Positions 1-13,822 are shown, counted from the stretch's first letter. The stretch is DNA of 64,000 bases from Ptychodera flava (GCF_041260155.1 NC_091931.1:26677654-26741653); one strand, 5' to 3'. The notes: a model not told the origin generated them from the letters alone. A program made the numbers and translations.

Positions 1-139
1 TTATATTAAGTAGTTGCACTTAACCTGTTATGAATTAACATTTTTGGAAGAAGACAAAATTGAAGATTCACACCATGATGGTTCATCTTTGGCATGAAAT
101 AGGCAATAGCTAGAGATAAGGTATAGTTTACTGATATCA

Positions 140-650
140 CGTATCAGTTTTGTATTGAAAAGTATTACATAGTTTTCTCATAGACTACCATGTATAACGA
201 ATCAACATTATCAAGAGCTAATTATCAATTAAATCCAAGTTTCAAAATATTGTACCACATGTTTGCACAAAGAAATTGTCATCCACCCGTAATATCTGTT
301 CAATCCCTTTCAGGGGGAATTTCAAAATTGTAGGAAGTCAGAGGGGGAAATTTGATCGTTAACACATTGTGATTTTGTAAAGTGGGGTCATTTGATAAAA
401 TCTGAGAATCTTTTTTCGGATTCTATTGCCCACCCCCACCCCACCACCCCCACCACCCCCGCGCGCCTCCAGAGGTGTTTGTGTGTGCAGCTTTACTCAA
501 ACAATGGGGGGTCATGAAATTTCTGTCATCTTAAAAGAATGAGGGTCATCAACATTTTGGTGTAATGGTAGGGGGTTAACTTATTTTCACTGATGCACAG
601 GAAGAGTTTGCCGGCCCACCCCCGGCCATAACAACTGAGCTCTCCCTATA
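140..650. repeat. Partial copy of the repeat family also found after the SLC13 gene
   Basis: The words TAGACTACCATGT and AATCAACATT near 181-210, several runs like GGGGGTCA, and a CCGGCCCACCCCC block near 611-625 match parts of the inverted-repeat element at 13838-15151. The segment 421-475 is a C-rich low-complexity run. Only a fragment is recognisable; no inverted ends were found here. Confidence 0.45.
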
Positions 651-2071
651 GCTGGACAGAGCGTTTGGCCGCTTTTGCCACGCAGTAGCACCACTATGCT
701 TATTTCGAAATGATAAACTGATGTTGAAAATAGAAAATAGAAATAGGGGTATATTCCAATATGCGACAGATTTTAATTTACCACAAAAATCAACAAAAAT
801 CTATTTTCAAATTCTTTTATTGAAAACTTGTTGTAGTAAACAGTTGGCCGCTATTTGTCACGGATCACACAAACCATAACTTATCGTCTGCGAACAGTAG
901 CTGCAACAACGAGCCATCAGGGAGCTTTAAAACTCCGTGGCACATTTCGGCCAACCAATAAACCAATTTGCATCTTCAACCATAATAGGGCTAATTGTCA
1001 CTTTTCAGATGGTTTAATCATCTTGATTATTTAATTTTAGGTCTATTTTTGAATTTAAAAATTTTCGACCCAAGATTGAAATGCAGGAAATAGGTATATA
1101 TACTGCTGTGAGGATGGCACTTTGCGGCCATCCAAAGTTCCGTCTGATAAATTCTATTTCCAACAATACACTATTTCCGTTTCTTAAATTTCCAATATAC
1201 TAAATGCCTGATTTCCCCATTTCATTTGGGGCGAGGCTCAGTATCTTTTGATACTATGGCGGAAATAACTATCAAATTGGAATTGGACCGATGTCCCAAA
1301 AAGTCGGTTCAAATTCGGTGAGTTTTTTATGTTGCCTAATTACAGAAAATTACTTATTCAATATGTAAAGGGGCTAATAACTAGTATGTCACACTCACCA
1401 AACTTTCTGCATAAGTAATAAATGTACCTCAGAAGTCCGGTCATATTAATTGCATTCAGTTTTAATGCAAGGCAAAATTAGCATAATTCGCCATGTATGT
1501 AAATGAGATAACAGATGAGTACGCCATGCCTACGCGACGTTATTCATATAAAACATCAACGGAGTTATTACTATAATTTCAAAGTCACACTATGTCCACG
1601 GACTCTTCAGACGTTGCACGACAGTTTGATATCATTACTTTTGAGAATTTGTCTCATTATAATGCAAGCTACAGCTTCCACGAACCAATCAAATCTAGAT
1701 CGACCCACGAATATATGAATACAAAAGTTCATCAGTAATCGCTGTTTTTGAGTCATGAGAGGAATAAAATATTCTGTCTTATAGAGGCGATTTCATGTGA
1801 CCAAATGGGATATCGAGGGAAATGTGCATGATATGCTCTAGTTTCGTAGAGACTTTAGGTATTTTTAAGCAAATCAATAAATTGTGGTTTTCATAAATGA
1901 GAAACGCTTTGCGTCCTTTTTGCCGTTAATGGACAAACAGTGCAATAGTTGTAAATCAAACTATTTGTATTTTGGAATCTACGATATCTACATTATACGA
2001 GCCTAAATATTCATATTATGATATATCTATTATTTATTATAATAGTCACTTAATCCCGTCATTTCTGCCAA

Positions 2072-2073
<2 letters not shown>
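651..2073. other. Upstream region of the SLC13 gene with no recognised gene
   Basis: No convincing exon, tRNA or repeat was recognised. A promoter and a non-coding first exon of the SLC13 gene may lie here. The longest open frame (1515-1718) has no codon or motif support. Confidence 0.4.

Positions 2074-2162
<89 letters not shown>
2074..2162. repeat. (TA)n microsatellite
   Basis: An uninterrupted TA dinucleotide run of about 89 bp ends 43 bp before the SLC13 start codon. The 63-aa IY-repeat open frame that crosses it is an artefact of the repeat. Confidence 0.97.
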
Positions 2163-2163
<1 letters not shown>

Positions 2164-2205
2164 CGACACAAAGTGCATTAATTTTCCCTTTGCTATATTC
2201 TCAGT
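2164..2205 (+). promoter_or_regulatory. Probable 3' splice site just upstream of the SLC13 start codon
   Basis: A pyrimidine-rich stretch ending in CAG (2202-2204) lies one base before the ATG at 2206. This suggests the start codon sits at the very beginning of an internal exon, with a 5' UTR exon further upstream, possibly beyond the TA tract. The upstream exon itself cannot be identified from sequence. Confidence 0.45.
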
Positions 2206-5200
2206 ATGAAGATGAGGTCTAGAATAAAGACGTTTTTCCTGGTACTGTGGGCTCTACGTGGTTTGTTAGTAATGATTCTCACACCAATTATATTGTGTCC
2301 TCTGCTCTTGATTGGAAGTGTGGTAAGTTATAACAACCTGCAATAAATGTTCAAGACAGAACAGGCTAAGTTGACAATACCTTTGGTATCTCAAAATCTC
2401 ACAATTCTTTAACGGTCTCCACCTGGTCGGCATTAATTTTGAAACATGTGAAGAATGTTACTGATGTTGATTTTTTTTCAGGGTCCTGTTTTCGTGAAAA
2501 AATCTATCGGCAATGCTTGCGAAAAAGTTGAGGGATCGATCAACGTCATCTGAAAATAATGCGCCATCTTGCAGCAATCGATACAGATTGTTAGAAGCAC
2601 GAATGTGCATATGTCTCATTTGTAAACATAAAGAGAAAAGTATTTATTGTCATTCATGTCCCCTAAAACTGACAAACTTGCAGAATTATAAGGTACATGT
2701 CTAAAAGGATTGTATGGTATGTAGCAAGGAAACTGCGCGCAATATTCAGTCTCAAAAAAGATGCAAGTCTTGACTGTTTACTTTTTGAACTACTAGAATT
2801 ATGACATTTGTGGCTTACAGGAAGAATGCAGTATAGAAAATTGTTATTCTCTTTAGCAAGACTGATTACTCAAATTGCTCGAATGGAGAATCTGAAGAAT
2901 GTTATATTTCGGAAGTCGGATATTGTCAGTACAAAACAAACAAAAAACGGGAAATGAAAACACGAAGCCATTGAATCACCCTTGCAAGAAACCTAGGATG
3001 AGAAACAGACCTATAACTAGTCTTGTCTACCCTTTCTGCCAAGGTCAACTGTTCATAAAATTATAAAAATTCTGGCTTCTCCAGAACCAATAGAATGTAC
3101 AAAATGTCAATTTTTTGTTGAAGATTGCTTAACCCATTCGTTAATGGTTCAAGTGCTTTGTAAACATGTGAGTGGGTGAACGCAATTATATGTGCTCTGT
3201 TTTTATATGAAACGTGTGAGTTTGGTGACGGCGATGAGTGGAGCGAACGCGATAGAGGGGAGTTTCACCCGGTATCACAGGTGAATCCGGCAGAAACTAA
3301 CTCACTACTGCGCAGACTCAAAGGTAACGCGTCCGATAGCACGGAAAACCTGATGACCTTGCCTGCCAAATTCTTATTAGGTTTTTATGAAAATAGAAGA
3401 GACTCAAGGAGGGCTTTTGCAAATGATTTTATTTTTTTTTAAATTCACCAACTTGAACAAAGTATAAGTTATAACGTGTTTGGACTGCGGCAAACTGTCT
3501 GGCTCAATGAGTAAACAAAGCACTAAAGTTTGAATTGTGCCAGGCACGATCAGCAATCAGATCCATGTGTTGCCGCCTGGCGACAAATAGAACAAAGTGG
3601 AAATGGTAGGGTCACTGCATGATTATCGGCGTTTTCCACCTCAATAAAACAAGAAAGAAAATTACAGGCTTAATTGTCAAATTGCATTCCTTTCACTGTT
3701 TCAAAGTAGATCGCGCCTCGAGGACACATATTCGGACTCCCAACCTTTTACAATTCTTTTCTGATATACCACCTGTGGGCCCGGGTATTCATTTTAAAGC
3801 TCTTGGTGTAAGAAAACTTTTCCCCGGCTTAGTTTTTCGAAATTCGAATATTTTATTTCTCCATAGAGTTAACGCAGCGATGGCGGCTATTTTGAATATT
3901 AAATATCGGTAAATCTTGGGTTATTTGTTTCTCTAGTTTATTCTTGATTTTAAAAGAGAATAGTTGAAAGATCCCTTAAACAAAATTTTGGAGCAAAAGT
4001 TCAAGTCTTTCACTTTCGAGGCGCGTTCTACCTTAAGCCTAAATAGTTCTATTTCGGTGACAAAATCATGTTTCTCTTTTTTGCAATTTACAGTGTTTTA
4101 TATATGAGTCAGCGTGTGTATTTATTCTTTCGGACTGTCTATCAATATGCCATCCTACGTGATTTTTACCAGTGATGCACCATATAGTGCCCACTCGCAT
4201 GGCCAACTTTACCAACCCCTCTGCCTATACAGCTATATCAGACTGTGTAGTAGGCTAAAGTTGACTATTTGAGGGCGCACTGGTCTGACATATAATTAAG
4301 GCAGACTTCGGGTATGTCTGAAGATACTGTTCTCATATTCAGTACATATTCTTTCATGTTTTGATGTTACCAGTTTAAGGCCCTATGTTTTGCTTTAACT
4401 ATACACGTTACTTTTAAGTCTATTTACCTTTTGTCTCGAGTGATCACAGTTTCAAATTTTGATCGTATTTCGTTATTTGGATATTTCGTGAAAGCACGAT
4501 GACGTAGCAATTGATAGAAATTTCCAGCACGACGCATTGTGTACAACGTGTTGGTGTTCTTGTTGACAAATGAATTCTCAATGAACAGAGTTTAGATATA
4601 ACCATAAAACAGAACATTCAACATATACATGCTGTGTTGCCAATCTACTAGCAGGCATGTCAATGTGTCAAGGGTACTAGAACAAGAAACTATATCTTGA
4701 AACAAACGAAAAATAACAGAAAATACATTTATATTAAAGCTACAGCTTACAGACTTTTATTACTCAGACATATCATTAACGAGTGTTATCATGATTAAAT
4801 GTCGCGGCCGTGTCATTAATTCATGCGTTTCACGGGCAATTGTGGTAATACACGTTTTTTTGTTTCATTCTTTGTAGGAAGCAAGATGCGCTTTCGTGTT
4901 ACTCTTGGTCTGCATATATTGGATGTTTGAGGTGATGCCACTTTCCATCACCTCGGTGATACCAATCTTCATGTTTCCTGCTCTTGGGGTCATGAACGCT
5001 GCAGATACTGCCTCCGCCTACCTCAGAGATCCGGTACTCTTCATATTCGGTGTGTTCGTCATAGCTGTCGCCATCGAAAAGTGGAACCTTCACGAGAGAC
5101 TTGCTTTGACGTGTATTCTTGTTGTCGGTACATCATTGTCCACGTGAGTTGATACCCAATGACAGGCACAAGCAATGCACGTCTGTATCGCTGCGAGAGT

Positions 5201-8200
5201 TAAAGCCTCAATAACTGCGAATGTGTAATAAACCGATCTCAAAATATCCCCCGTTTTCAAACAAAATGTTTTTGTTTTCAAGAAAATGTTGGCCATCGTA
5301 TGTCATGCATTCAAGTAAATAGCATCATCCTTGTTTCTTTTATGATCACGTTGTGTATGTGCATGAAATACTGCATTATTTGTACTTTTCCATGGGAGCG
5401 CCATTTTGTGAGTGTGGCACCCGTTTGTTATTTAACCTGTTAAACGCGTAGACAGGGTCCGAATCAGTGAGTAGTGACAGTTCAATACACGTCCTTCAGT
5501 TGGCACATTTACACAAACCAGCTTTGGTTTGAAAATAAAATCATGTAAATAATGCATAACATTCAGTTATTGGAGCTTTATTGGTGAATGTGCCATGCGT
5601 ACATTCATGCTAACTCTCATGGGTTTGCATAGTCGCAGGTTTCAGGGTTTTGGATCCGCATAGCCTGACGTGAAGGGTCGCTTGCTAGACCATTACCTAC
5701 TATCTAAAGGATAAAAACGTTCATTTCCAACATGAAGCTTTTCCGCTACTGGTTAAGTTATTTTCTTTTGTTTATGTTTTGGTGTTGTTTTTGGTTCGTT
5801 TTTTTGTTGTTGTTTTTTACTGCCGGTGAGTCATTATCAAATCCGACGTTGCATAGCTAACGAATCGCAAGTTCTACTCTTATACTAAATTGAGATGTAA
5901 ATGTGTAGATTTGTACCGAGAGGCTATGGTCTTGATAACAAATCGCATCGTTATGAGCAAAAATGTCAAGTAATATGTCGGAGCCAATCACTGTCGAGCG
6001 CTCAAGGTAGTATGCGCCTCGGAAGTGAAAGACTTAAACTTTTGCTTAAATTTTCCTCAAGGAATCTTTCAACAATTCTCTTTCAAAATCGAGAATAAAA
6101 ATTGAAGGTAACCGTGCAAATTTTGGTACTAGAGAAACAATTTACCCAAAATTTACCGATATTGAAATTCAAAATGGCCGCCATCCCTGTGTTAACTCTA
6201 TGGAGAAAAGTGTTAACTCTATGGAGAAAAGTAAAATTTTCGATTTTCAAAAAAAACTAACTACAGACGATGAAAGTTTTTCTTACTCAAAGATCTTCAA
6301 AATGAACCCCAATAAGTGGTAGATCAGAAAAGAATTGAAAAAGTTTGAGAGTCCAAATGTCTGTCCCAGAGGCGCATTCTACCTTAGGCCTAAGCCGGTC
6401 TAAAATGGAATAGACTCTGCTATGGTATAGACACTCTTGCATAAGCTTACTCTACTTTGTGATGATTTCGTATCAAATGATTGAAAGGAAACCATTGTCT
6501 ACACATTTCTGTCTGTCGTCTGTTATACCACAGAATTCTCTTCGGTTTTATGCTGACGTCGTTTGTTATATCAATGTGGATGATGAACACGGGAACCACG
6601 GCCATGTTGTTGCCGATAGCTCAGGCAATGGTAGACGAAATCGAGAAACACAAGTCTCAGGCAAGTCGCTTTCTCATCGTACTGCGCCTGGGGAAACCTA
6701 CATGATGCCAAATTCTATCCGTCTCATATTAGAAACGGCATATTTACAGAAAAAAAATGTAAGAAAGGGTAATCATGAATCATGAAAATGATAAAAATTG
6801 CAGATGTGGCATGATACAATTAAGAGACAATTGTCAATGTGTGACAGATGCTGCTTTGCTAGGGACACACAGAGATGAACTATGAACAGTGATGGAAGAC
6901 GAACGTTGATACATTCAAGTTTTCCATCCGTATGATTTTCAGGAAGAGGACACTAAAAACACACTGTTGGCCGAAGATGAGGGAAAAGAGACGGGAAAAC
7001 CGGGAGACCAAGTGGATAAAGACAGTAAATGTGTGTAAGTAATGTACGTAAATAACCTGATTAAATCTTTGAAGCGTCGGGAATACATAATTAAGTATCA
7101 TTCATCACGTGAAATGAAGCTAAATATGAGATGACCAATTTCCATCTTTTGACAGTTTTGCTTATATTTTTCACGCACACACAATCTTACTGTTATTTGT
7201 AAAATCATATTGTGTCGGTCAGTTCTGTAGAGTGGGGTTGACGACATGGTTTTACACTTCATTGCGCAGCCATGTATTATGCTGCTGAACATCCGTACCT
7301 TTCAAGCGATTTTTCAACCACTTTGGTATGTTTCGTCACGCTGCATGATCACTACAAGGCGAAAAATATCATTAGGTATCATAAATTTATCTACAAATTA
7401 TGAATTGACTACGATGCAGATTGAATCATCGCGCTGCGGGACGCTGCAACAAATTTGAATGGTTTACATTAAAAAAAAAGATTAAGAAATTGATTTTGAT
7501 CGATATTCTCTTTCCGACTTCAAGGTGAATCGCAAGTCATTTCGTGCATTCAAATTTTACTTTGAACCGATCAACAGAGAGAGCGATACGGGAGACGGCA
7601 TTACTATCAACGTCGAAGAAGTCTGTGTAGGCAGAAGCAAAGGAGATACCGCAACGGGCCACTCTATCAGAAAGGCGTTCCAGTTAGGTATTGCCTACAG
7701 TGCAACGATGGGCGGCGTGTGCACACTTGTTGGGACACTCCAAGTAATTTTGATGGAAGAATTTCTAGACAGGTAAGTCTTTCTAAGGGATTAAATATAC
7801 CAGTGAATGTAGCTGTCGCGATATAAATGTTCTACTTTGGCCGAGAAATTCACTCGACACAACACTCTTCGTCCAATCGTGATTACGAAAATCCGTAATA
7901 TTGACGATGCAATAAAATGTACCTTGTAGAACAATTTATGCAGAACTAATATTTAGAAAACACTTTTATTTGAGCTCCTAATTGGTGGCTTACATAAAGA
8001 ATAATTTTGAACTTCCTTGTAATTATGAAGCAGTATATTGTAGGTAAACGAGATGTTCATTTGTAACATTGGCCAATGAGAGACCAATTTGGGGACAATA
8101 TGCGGACGGTGCCATTCCGATTCGCCTTCTAATTACATGAATATAAACCTTACAACGTCCATCAGAGATGAGCGATGCACGCTCGGGCTTTTCAATATCT

Positions 8201-11200
8201 TAGTAGTGGCAATTACACTGAGGACATTCAAGACATTATAATTTTCACGGATATGAAATATTCGAATATGGCATGTTTGTGGAGCAAGCATGCATTTTCA
8301 AAGTTTAATGTCATCGACAACTAAGTAGACTGAAAACGTTTTTTTGATGAATTCACTACCAACGAGATCAAATGGTCCGTTCCTTAATCGTTAATACGCA
8401 CGTTTTTATTTTGCTGCCAAAAGTACAAATCTACGTCAAATTTTGGATCTACAATGAAGATCTGAAATGGCCACGAAAGGCATACAGACTCTGTTGCTTC
8501 ACACTGAGCTTGTCGGACATATGTTGTTGCGGGACTTCCATTTCTCATTGTACATAAGGACAGCATGCTTCCTCCAGACAAGAAAGTTTTGGTTAATTCC
8601 CCACGAAATGTTCTTGTATTTTTCATTCTTACCCCGGGATGTTAATGTGCCGAACTTGTTAACATGCTACTGAAGAATTTTGATGAATGTATGCAGATTT
8701 CCTACCCATATTTCACAAAATTTTGCTTTGCAGGAGGTATGGTCCTGAAGCTATGAGCTTTACCGCTTGGGTGGCTATGGCCATACCTAATCAAGTCCTC
8801 ATCGTGTTATTCGGTTGGATATGGCTGAATTGGTTGTTCATTGGTTTCAGGTATATCAAATATATATTACTCCGAGACGAAACATTGGATATCGCAATAT
8901 GTGACCTAAATATCATAAAATGTATTAGAAAAAATTTAGTCTCGAAGCAATCATTATTTCATTTGCCTGAAGAATTTCTTGACGTCAATCTTAAGGAATA
9001 CAGCCATCACAAAAGTGATGATGAAAACATCACATTGGCTACGAATGAAGACTAACAGTCAATAGATACCAAAACGATGTCAAATTCCAATGCATTAGGT
9101 TTTGCTCACAGAGTGCTTCGAATTCTTCATATTTGATTCCTTCTAAAGATTGATAAAATCTCTTTACACCTCAGAATCAGGGATGTGTTTGACTGGTGTA
9201 AACGTCCAAAGAAATGCCATCGAGAAGAGAAGAAAGCTTACAAACTAAAGGTGTACTTACGTGCAAAGCTGAAATCACTGGGACCAATGAAGTAAGCAGT
9301 GCCGATACTCAGTGTCTGCTTTTCTTAATGCTTTCATAACTTGTACCGTTATATTTCATTATTCAACACAGTTTGCTTTTTTCCGCCGTTCTTCGTTAAA
9401 GATGACGTGTGTTAATGTACATTTATCATTATGGCTGAAAAAAACTGGTAGGTTGTCAAATATCTGAACTGGCCATGCTGACCTACCGTAGATAACATTA
9501 CAGGCGCACGAGTTGGGTTTTTTGTTTTTTGGGGTTTTTTTGTTTCGCATTATTTAATGATTTTGCAAAGTAGAATCAATACATGCAAATGTATTTACAG
9601 TAGGATATAGACATAGTTATGCAAAAACGTTTGATATGTTTATGGCACAAACGCGAATCCCTACAGAGGCAATGTGTCCCAAACGATTGAAATCCAATGC
9701 ACTGTAGTAGCAATAGTAGTAGTTTTAATAGTTGCTTATATACACTTTATTACCCCTATCGGGTGTTGTAATTTCTGCGAGCTTTATAACATAACCTTTT
9801 TTTATATGTTGGGAAATTCAACATAAAGTTAAAAACATTACTGTCAAATTGGGTCGCCCAATCTTCCACAAATGAATATATTTTTAGTGTAAAACCAAAC
9901 TTGGTTGTTCTCTGGGGGGTCTACGGGTAGCATCCCATAATCATGTGAGAAACTTGTGACATATCGTAGTGCCAACATGATTACTTTGCAAAATGACTTG
10001 CACGATCTCTCTTAAGTTTCTCTTTTGAATTCATACTTTTGCAAAAATGAGAATAGAGTACTTAGGATACAGGTTATAATCGATCTAATCGACATGTTAA
10101 TACAAATTTTTATCTGCCCTGGGACTTAAAGTGTTATTTTAGGCTGTTCAAGATTTGAGTTAAGATTCTTAGGAGCAGAAACTATTCAATTATTCTAAAG
10201 TTTGTCATGCAGATCTATAATTTTGTACTTTGTTTTTAATCAATGTGCTATTTCTTTCAACAACACTTTAGATGGGGCGAAGGAGCTACACTGGCCGTTT
10301 TCATCATACTGATATTGCTATGGTTTTTTGCCGATCCGAAGCTATTCCCTGGATGGTTATCTCTGGATAAAAACGGGTAAGCCATCAGAATATGAATGGA
10401 TTCAGTATGTCAGTATGTCAGTATGTCAGTATGTATGTATGTCAGTATGTCAGTATGTCAGTATGTCAGTATGTCAGTATGTATGTATGTATGTATGTAT
10501 GTATGTATGTATGTATGTATGTATGTATGTATGTATGTATGTATGTATGTATGTATGTATGTATGTATGTATGTATGTATGTATTTACGAACGTACGAAC
10601 GTACACATGGTTCGGGGATTTTATGGATGGATGGATGTGTATTTGTAAAGTATATTGTTTAAATGAATATTGTAATAGTTCATCCTAAAACATTACATTC
10701 TAAAAGCGATATACAATCCGTAGGACTCGAAGATGGAAATTAAAAAATGTGCTTCCTTAATTTGAAAACTGTTCGGGTAATTACTAACTACATGCATAAC
10801 TAACACTCAGATGTAACTGTAATTCCTACAATTGCAACCGACACTCATGTCGTCATTTTCGTCACCAGGAAGATAAAACACAGGTAAATGATACAATATT
10901 TATTTGTCGTTGCTCTTTTTTTCTGAAAAGGTATGTGAGTATTACTGCTTCTTCTGTGGCAGCAGTTGTGGCACTTTTCATCATACCGGCTGACCCGAAG
11001 AAGGCATTTATGGATTTCAAAAAAGGTTTGAAAATGAACGTCACTCTATGTTCATTTATTAAGCTTCAGAAAAGAAGTCATCTTGAAAAATGTGAGACAT
11101 GCCGGAATCTGTGGTTTACTGTTTCGCCCATAAATGCCGGTCTTTGACCTGTCAGAAGAAATGCTAGCAACAAACCGAACGCTGTCATAACGTTAAAGTT

Positions 11201-13822
11201 TGAGCAAAACTTACATGTACCTGTCTTAACTTATTACCGGGGGAAGATTGTCTTAATTTCAGTAATGCCACTGAAATGATGACAACATGACTCGAGATTG
11301 CTTACAAAAACAGATGTGCATGTGCCGAATATTTGAGCTTATAACAAAGTCTTGATGATTAAAGAAACAATATCGTCCATGTTACATCGTTTGGTTGGTT
11401 CCCCCTGCTGTTGACTCATCAACCAAGTAATCAAAATTCAGTGACCTACCGATGGTTAATATCGTGATTCAACAATTCTCTTGCACACATGCATAGATCC
11501 CACCAAGAAACTGGACTGGGAACGAGTCTTGGATCGCCAGACAATGCAGACCAAGTTCCCTTGGATGGTGCAGTTTTTGATAATGGGTTGTATGCTTGCT
11601 CTCGGAATTGCTTGCCAGGTAAATACGCATCGCAGAAAATTTTGAAACATATTCCTTATTTGGCTGATATAGTTCGTAAAGATGGCGAAGAAGCCACGAG
11701 TTGATGTTTTTTGTGCCACTTTAGCAGCTCCCTGGTCAATTCTTGCATTCTAAATTATTTTTTGCCAATATTGATTTACCACTGTCTTGTAGCTCTCGTT
11801 GTGTTTAGTCGACGTGGCTGCTTCTTTAGCGTATAGCTCTTCGCTCAATGGATATTACGAAATCTGCCTCTCATTCGATAGTTGCTTTCTTTTCAGAAAT
11901 CTGGATTGTCTGTCGTGATAGCAGCGAAACTTGGCACTTTATCTCACCTAGATCCACCGCTGATGGTGTTTCTGATTACTTTGATCGTTTCCTGTATGTG
12001 TGAAGGTCTTGGTAACCCAAGTGTTGTCATGGTCATGTTGCCGATACTGTCAGAACTGGTGAGTATGGCAACATGGAAGTTTCGCTGTGCCAAAGTCAAA
12101 AATACACGAAATCAGGCGAAACATCGGACTGTCCTTTATATGGAAAGTGACACTCTTCAACCAAAGCCCACTTTCTCTGAAAAATGTGATCTTAGTATTC
12201 CACCAATGTAAATATCTCGCGTTTGTAGCCGCGAAAACTTATCGATTTCAATAAATAGGTTAATCTTGTACAAATGGTACAGCCTTGAAAGTAGTAAGCG
12301 AGATGTACAGCTTTAGAAAGTGCACCATGTCTTGTAAAGAGACGTTTCTCCAAAAGTTGAAAGGCAAATACAAGGTACCAATAAACACAAAGCTGATTAG
12401 CTCCTTGAACAAGTAGTATCTTGCCCATGCGAAATGCGGGTCTCTGGGAGAATTGATTAACTCCGACCATTGTGCGAGTTGCTTTATCCCGAGGAAATAT
12501 TTGTTTATCATTAAAATGTTAAAATAAGAAGATCCGCTCGTGAAATATAAACGTCCAGGTTAAAAATGGTGCTAAAACCTTTATCTGAGGAGACCAATCT
12601 CTAAAGGAGGGGGTTAGCTTTACTAACTTTAAGTGTTCCCGCCAAAAATAGAAATGAAACCGTCACGGAAGAAAACTATCCAATGCCCTTATGTGTTTGT
12701 GACATCAGATTGCTAAGCTACGGCCATAGTATAACTTGCCTTGATCCTCAAACACCCCTTCACGAAAAACATCTGCATTTACTGTTTACACTGTCAGAGC
12801 AACAGGCGTCTCGTTTTCACATTTATCATTCAATCTCTCTTTTTAGGCAGAAAGAATGCATCTGAATCCATTGTATTTCATCGTTCCAATGGTCCTTGCC
12901 GCGTCTTATGCGTTTATGCTTCCTGTGTCGTCAGGTCCAAACATTATTGTATTTGCCTGTGGTAACCTGAGAGTTCATGACATGGTAAGTTTCTTGAACA
13001 CAATAAGCTCATAAGTTAATATTTGTGACTTATGATAAACTGGTTCACCTGGTGTATTTTCTTCTTTCTCTTCTCATTGTTCGTTGAACAAAAAAGTATC
13101 AGCACCGGAAACGCAATTCGTCGAGCAATATAACGCAGAACAATAATGTTGCTTACAGATGAATTTTTGTCCAGACCTGCATTCAGTTGTCAACAATACA
13201 CAATCGAACATTGCACATATACAGGTCCTGTTTACAAGTAGGACACCAGGAAAAATTGTTTTACAGAGGAGCAAAAAGAACATAAATGATGGGAAATACC
13301 TAAACAATAATGGCTTATGGGACTTCAAAAACGGCAAGACATACTTCGATGGTGACGAAGGTTCACCAGAGTCTTTACAATTGAATTGAGATAAAGTTAT
13401 ACATTTTAAGTCACACGATACTGAGTCATCAGAATGAGCTCATACAGTGAATTTTACAGTGATCATGTAAGTAGGGGGATTAATCATCGTAAGACAGCGT
13501 TGAAATATTATATTATAAAATACGAAAATATGAGCAAGAACAATTCCGCAAATTGTTATGTCATTTTCCGAAAGGAACAAAATGTCTTATTGATCTCAGA
13601 ACTTAGCTATTAAACCGTTTTCGTGAGCATAGAACACGGTATGAAAGTTAAACTTCCTGCTGCATATTTTATTTTTTCCAGATGAAGGCTGGTTTTGTGA
13701 TGAATTTGTTCTGTCTAGCCATTGTCAATCTGTCAACTCATACCCTAGGGGTATTGATATTCGATGTGCACAACTATCCTGACTGGGCGCCATCTCTCAA
13801 TGCCTCTTCATCGACTCCATAG
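2206..13822 (+). CDS. SLC13-like sodium/anion (dicarboxylate or sulfate) cotransporter, divergent, 13 exons
   Basis: Predicted exons: 2206-2322, 4878-5143, 6534-6660, 6943-7032, 7525-7772, 8734-8850, 9175-9291, 10272-10376, 10931-11025, 11497-11618, 11897-12058, 12847-12984, 13682-13822. They sum to 1845 nt (614 aa plus TAG) and all phases agree. Family members are about 570-620 aa plasma-membrane carriers with two helical hairpins and two Ser-Asn-Thr motifs that bind Na+ and the anion. Recognisable blocks include KWNLHERLAL (exon 2), MWMMNTGTTAMLLP (exon 3), LDWERVLDRQ followed by FPWMVQFL (exon 10), VMLPILSEL (exon 11), NPLYFIVPMVLAASYAFMLP (exons 11-12) and a C-terminal NAS glycosylation sequon. 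Both SNT motifs and the usual GTAPN loop are altered, so substrate and coupling are uncertain. Intron 3 has a GC donor. The exon 4 donor is chosen by phase (TGT/GTGTAA); the stronger GTAAGT two bases on would break the frame. No stop interrupts any exon, so this is a gene rather than a relic. Confidence 0.9.
3709..4036 (+). mobile_element. MITE family A, copy 1 (SLC13 intron 1)
   Basis: The ends are GCGCCTCGAGG on the left and GAGGCGCGTTCTACCTTA on the right. The interior carries the family marks: a TTTTAAAGCTCTT block, ATGGCGGC-TATTTTGAAT, AAATATCGGTAAAT and TTATTTGTTTCTCTAG. Six other copies occur in this window. No protein is encoded, so it is a non-autonomous inverted-repeat element. Confidence 0.8.
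6004..6386 (-). mobile_element. MITE family A, copy 2 (SLC13 intron 2)
   Basis: This is the clearest copy. It begins AAGGTAGTATGCGCCTC and ends GAGGCGCATTCTACCTT, giving near-perfect terminal inverted repeats of about 17 bp. It lies in the opposite orientation to copy 1 and carries a local duplication of GTGTTAACTCTATGGAGAAAA. It ends about 150 bp before exon 3. Confidence 0.88.
10403..10584. repeat. CAGTATGT / ATGT compound microsatellite
   Basis: Octamer units CAGTATGT grade into a pure ATGT tetramer array. It begins about 26 bp after the donor of SLC13 exon 8 (10376), inside intron 8. The three overlapping MYVC-type open frames across it are repeat artefacts. Confidence 0.97.

Noticed and set aside
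1972-2163. Open frame with IYIYIY repeats (also at 15776-16114 and 16247-16739)
   Set aside because: Translation of TA microsatellites, not genes.
10328-10688. Three overlapping MYVC/SVCQY repeat frames
   Set aside because: Translation of the CAGTATGT/ATGT microsatellite in SLC13 intron 8.
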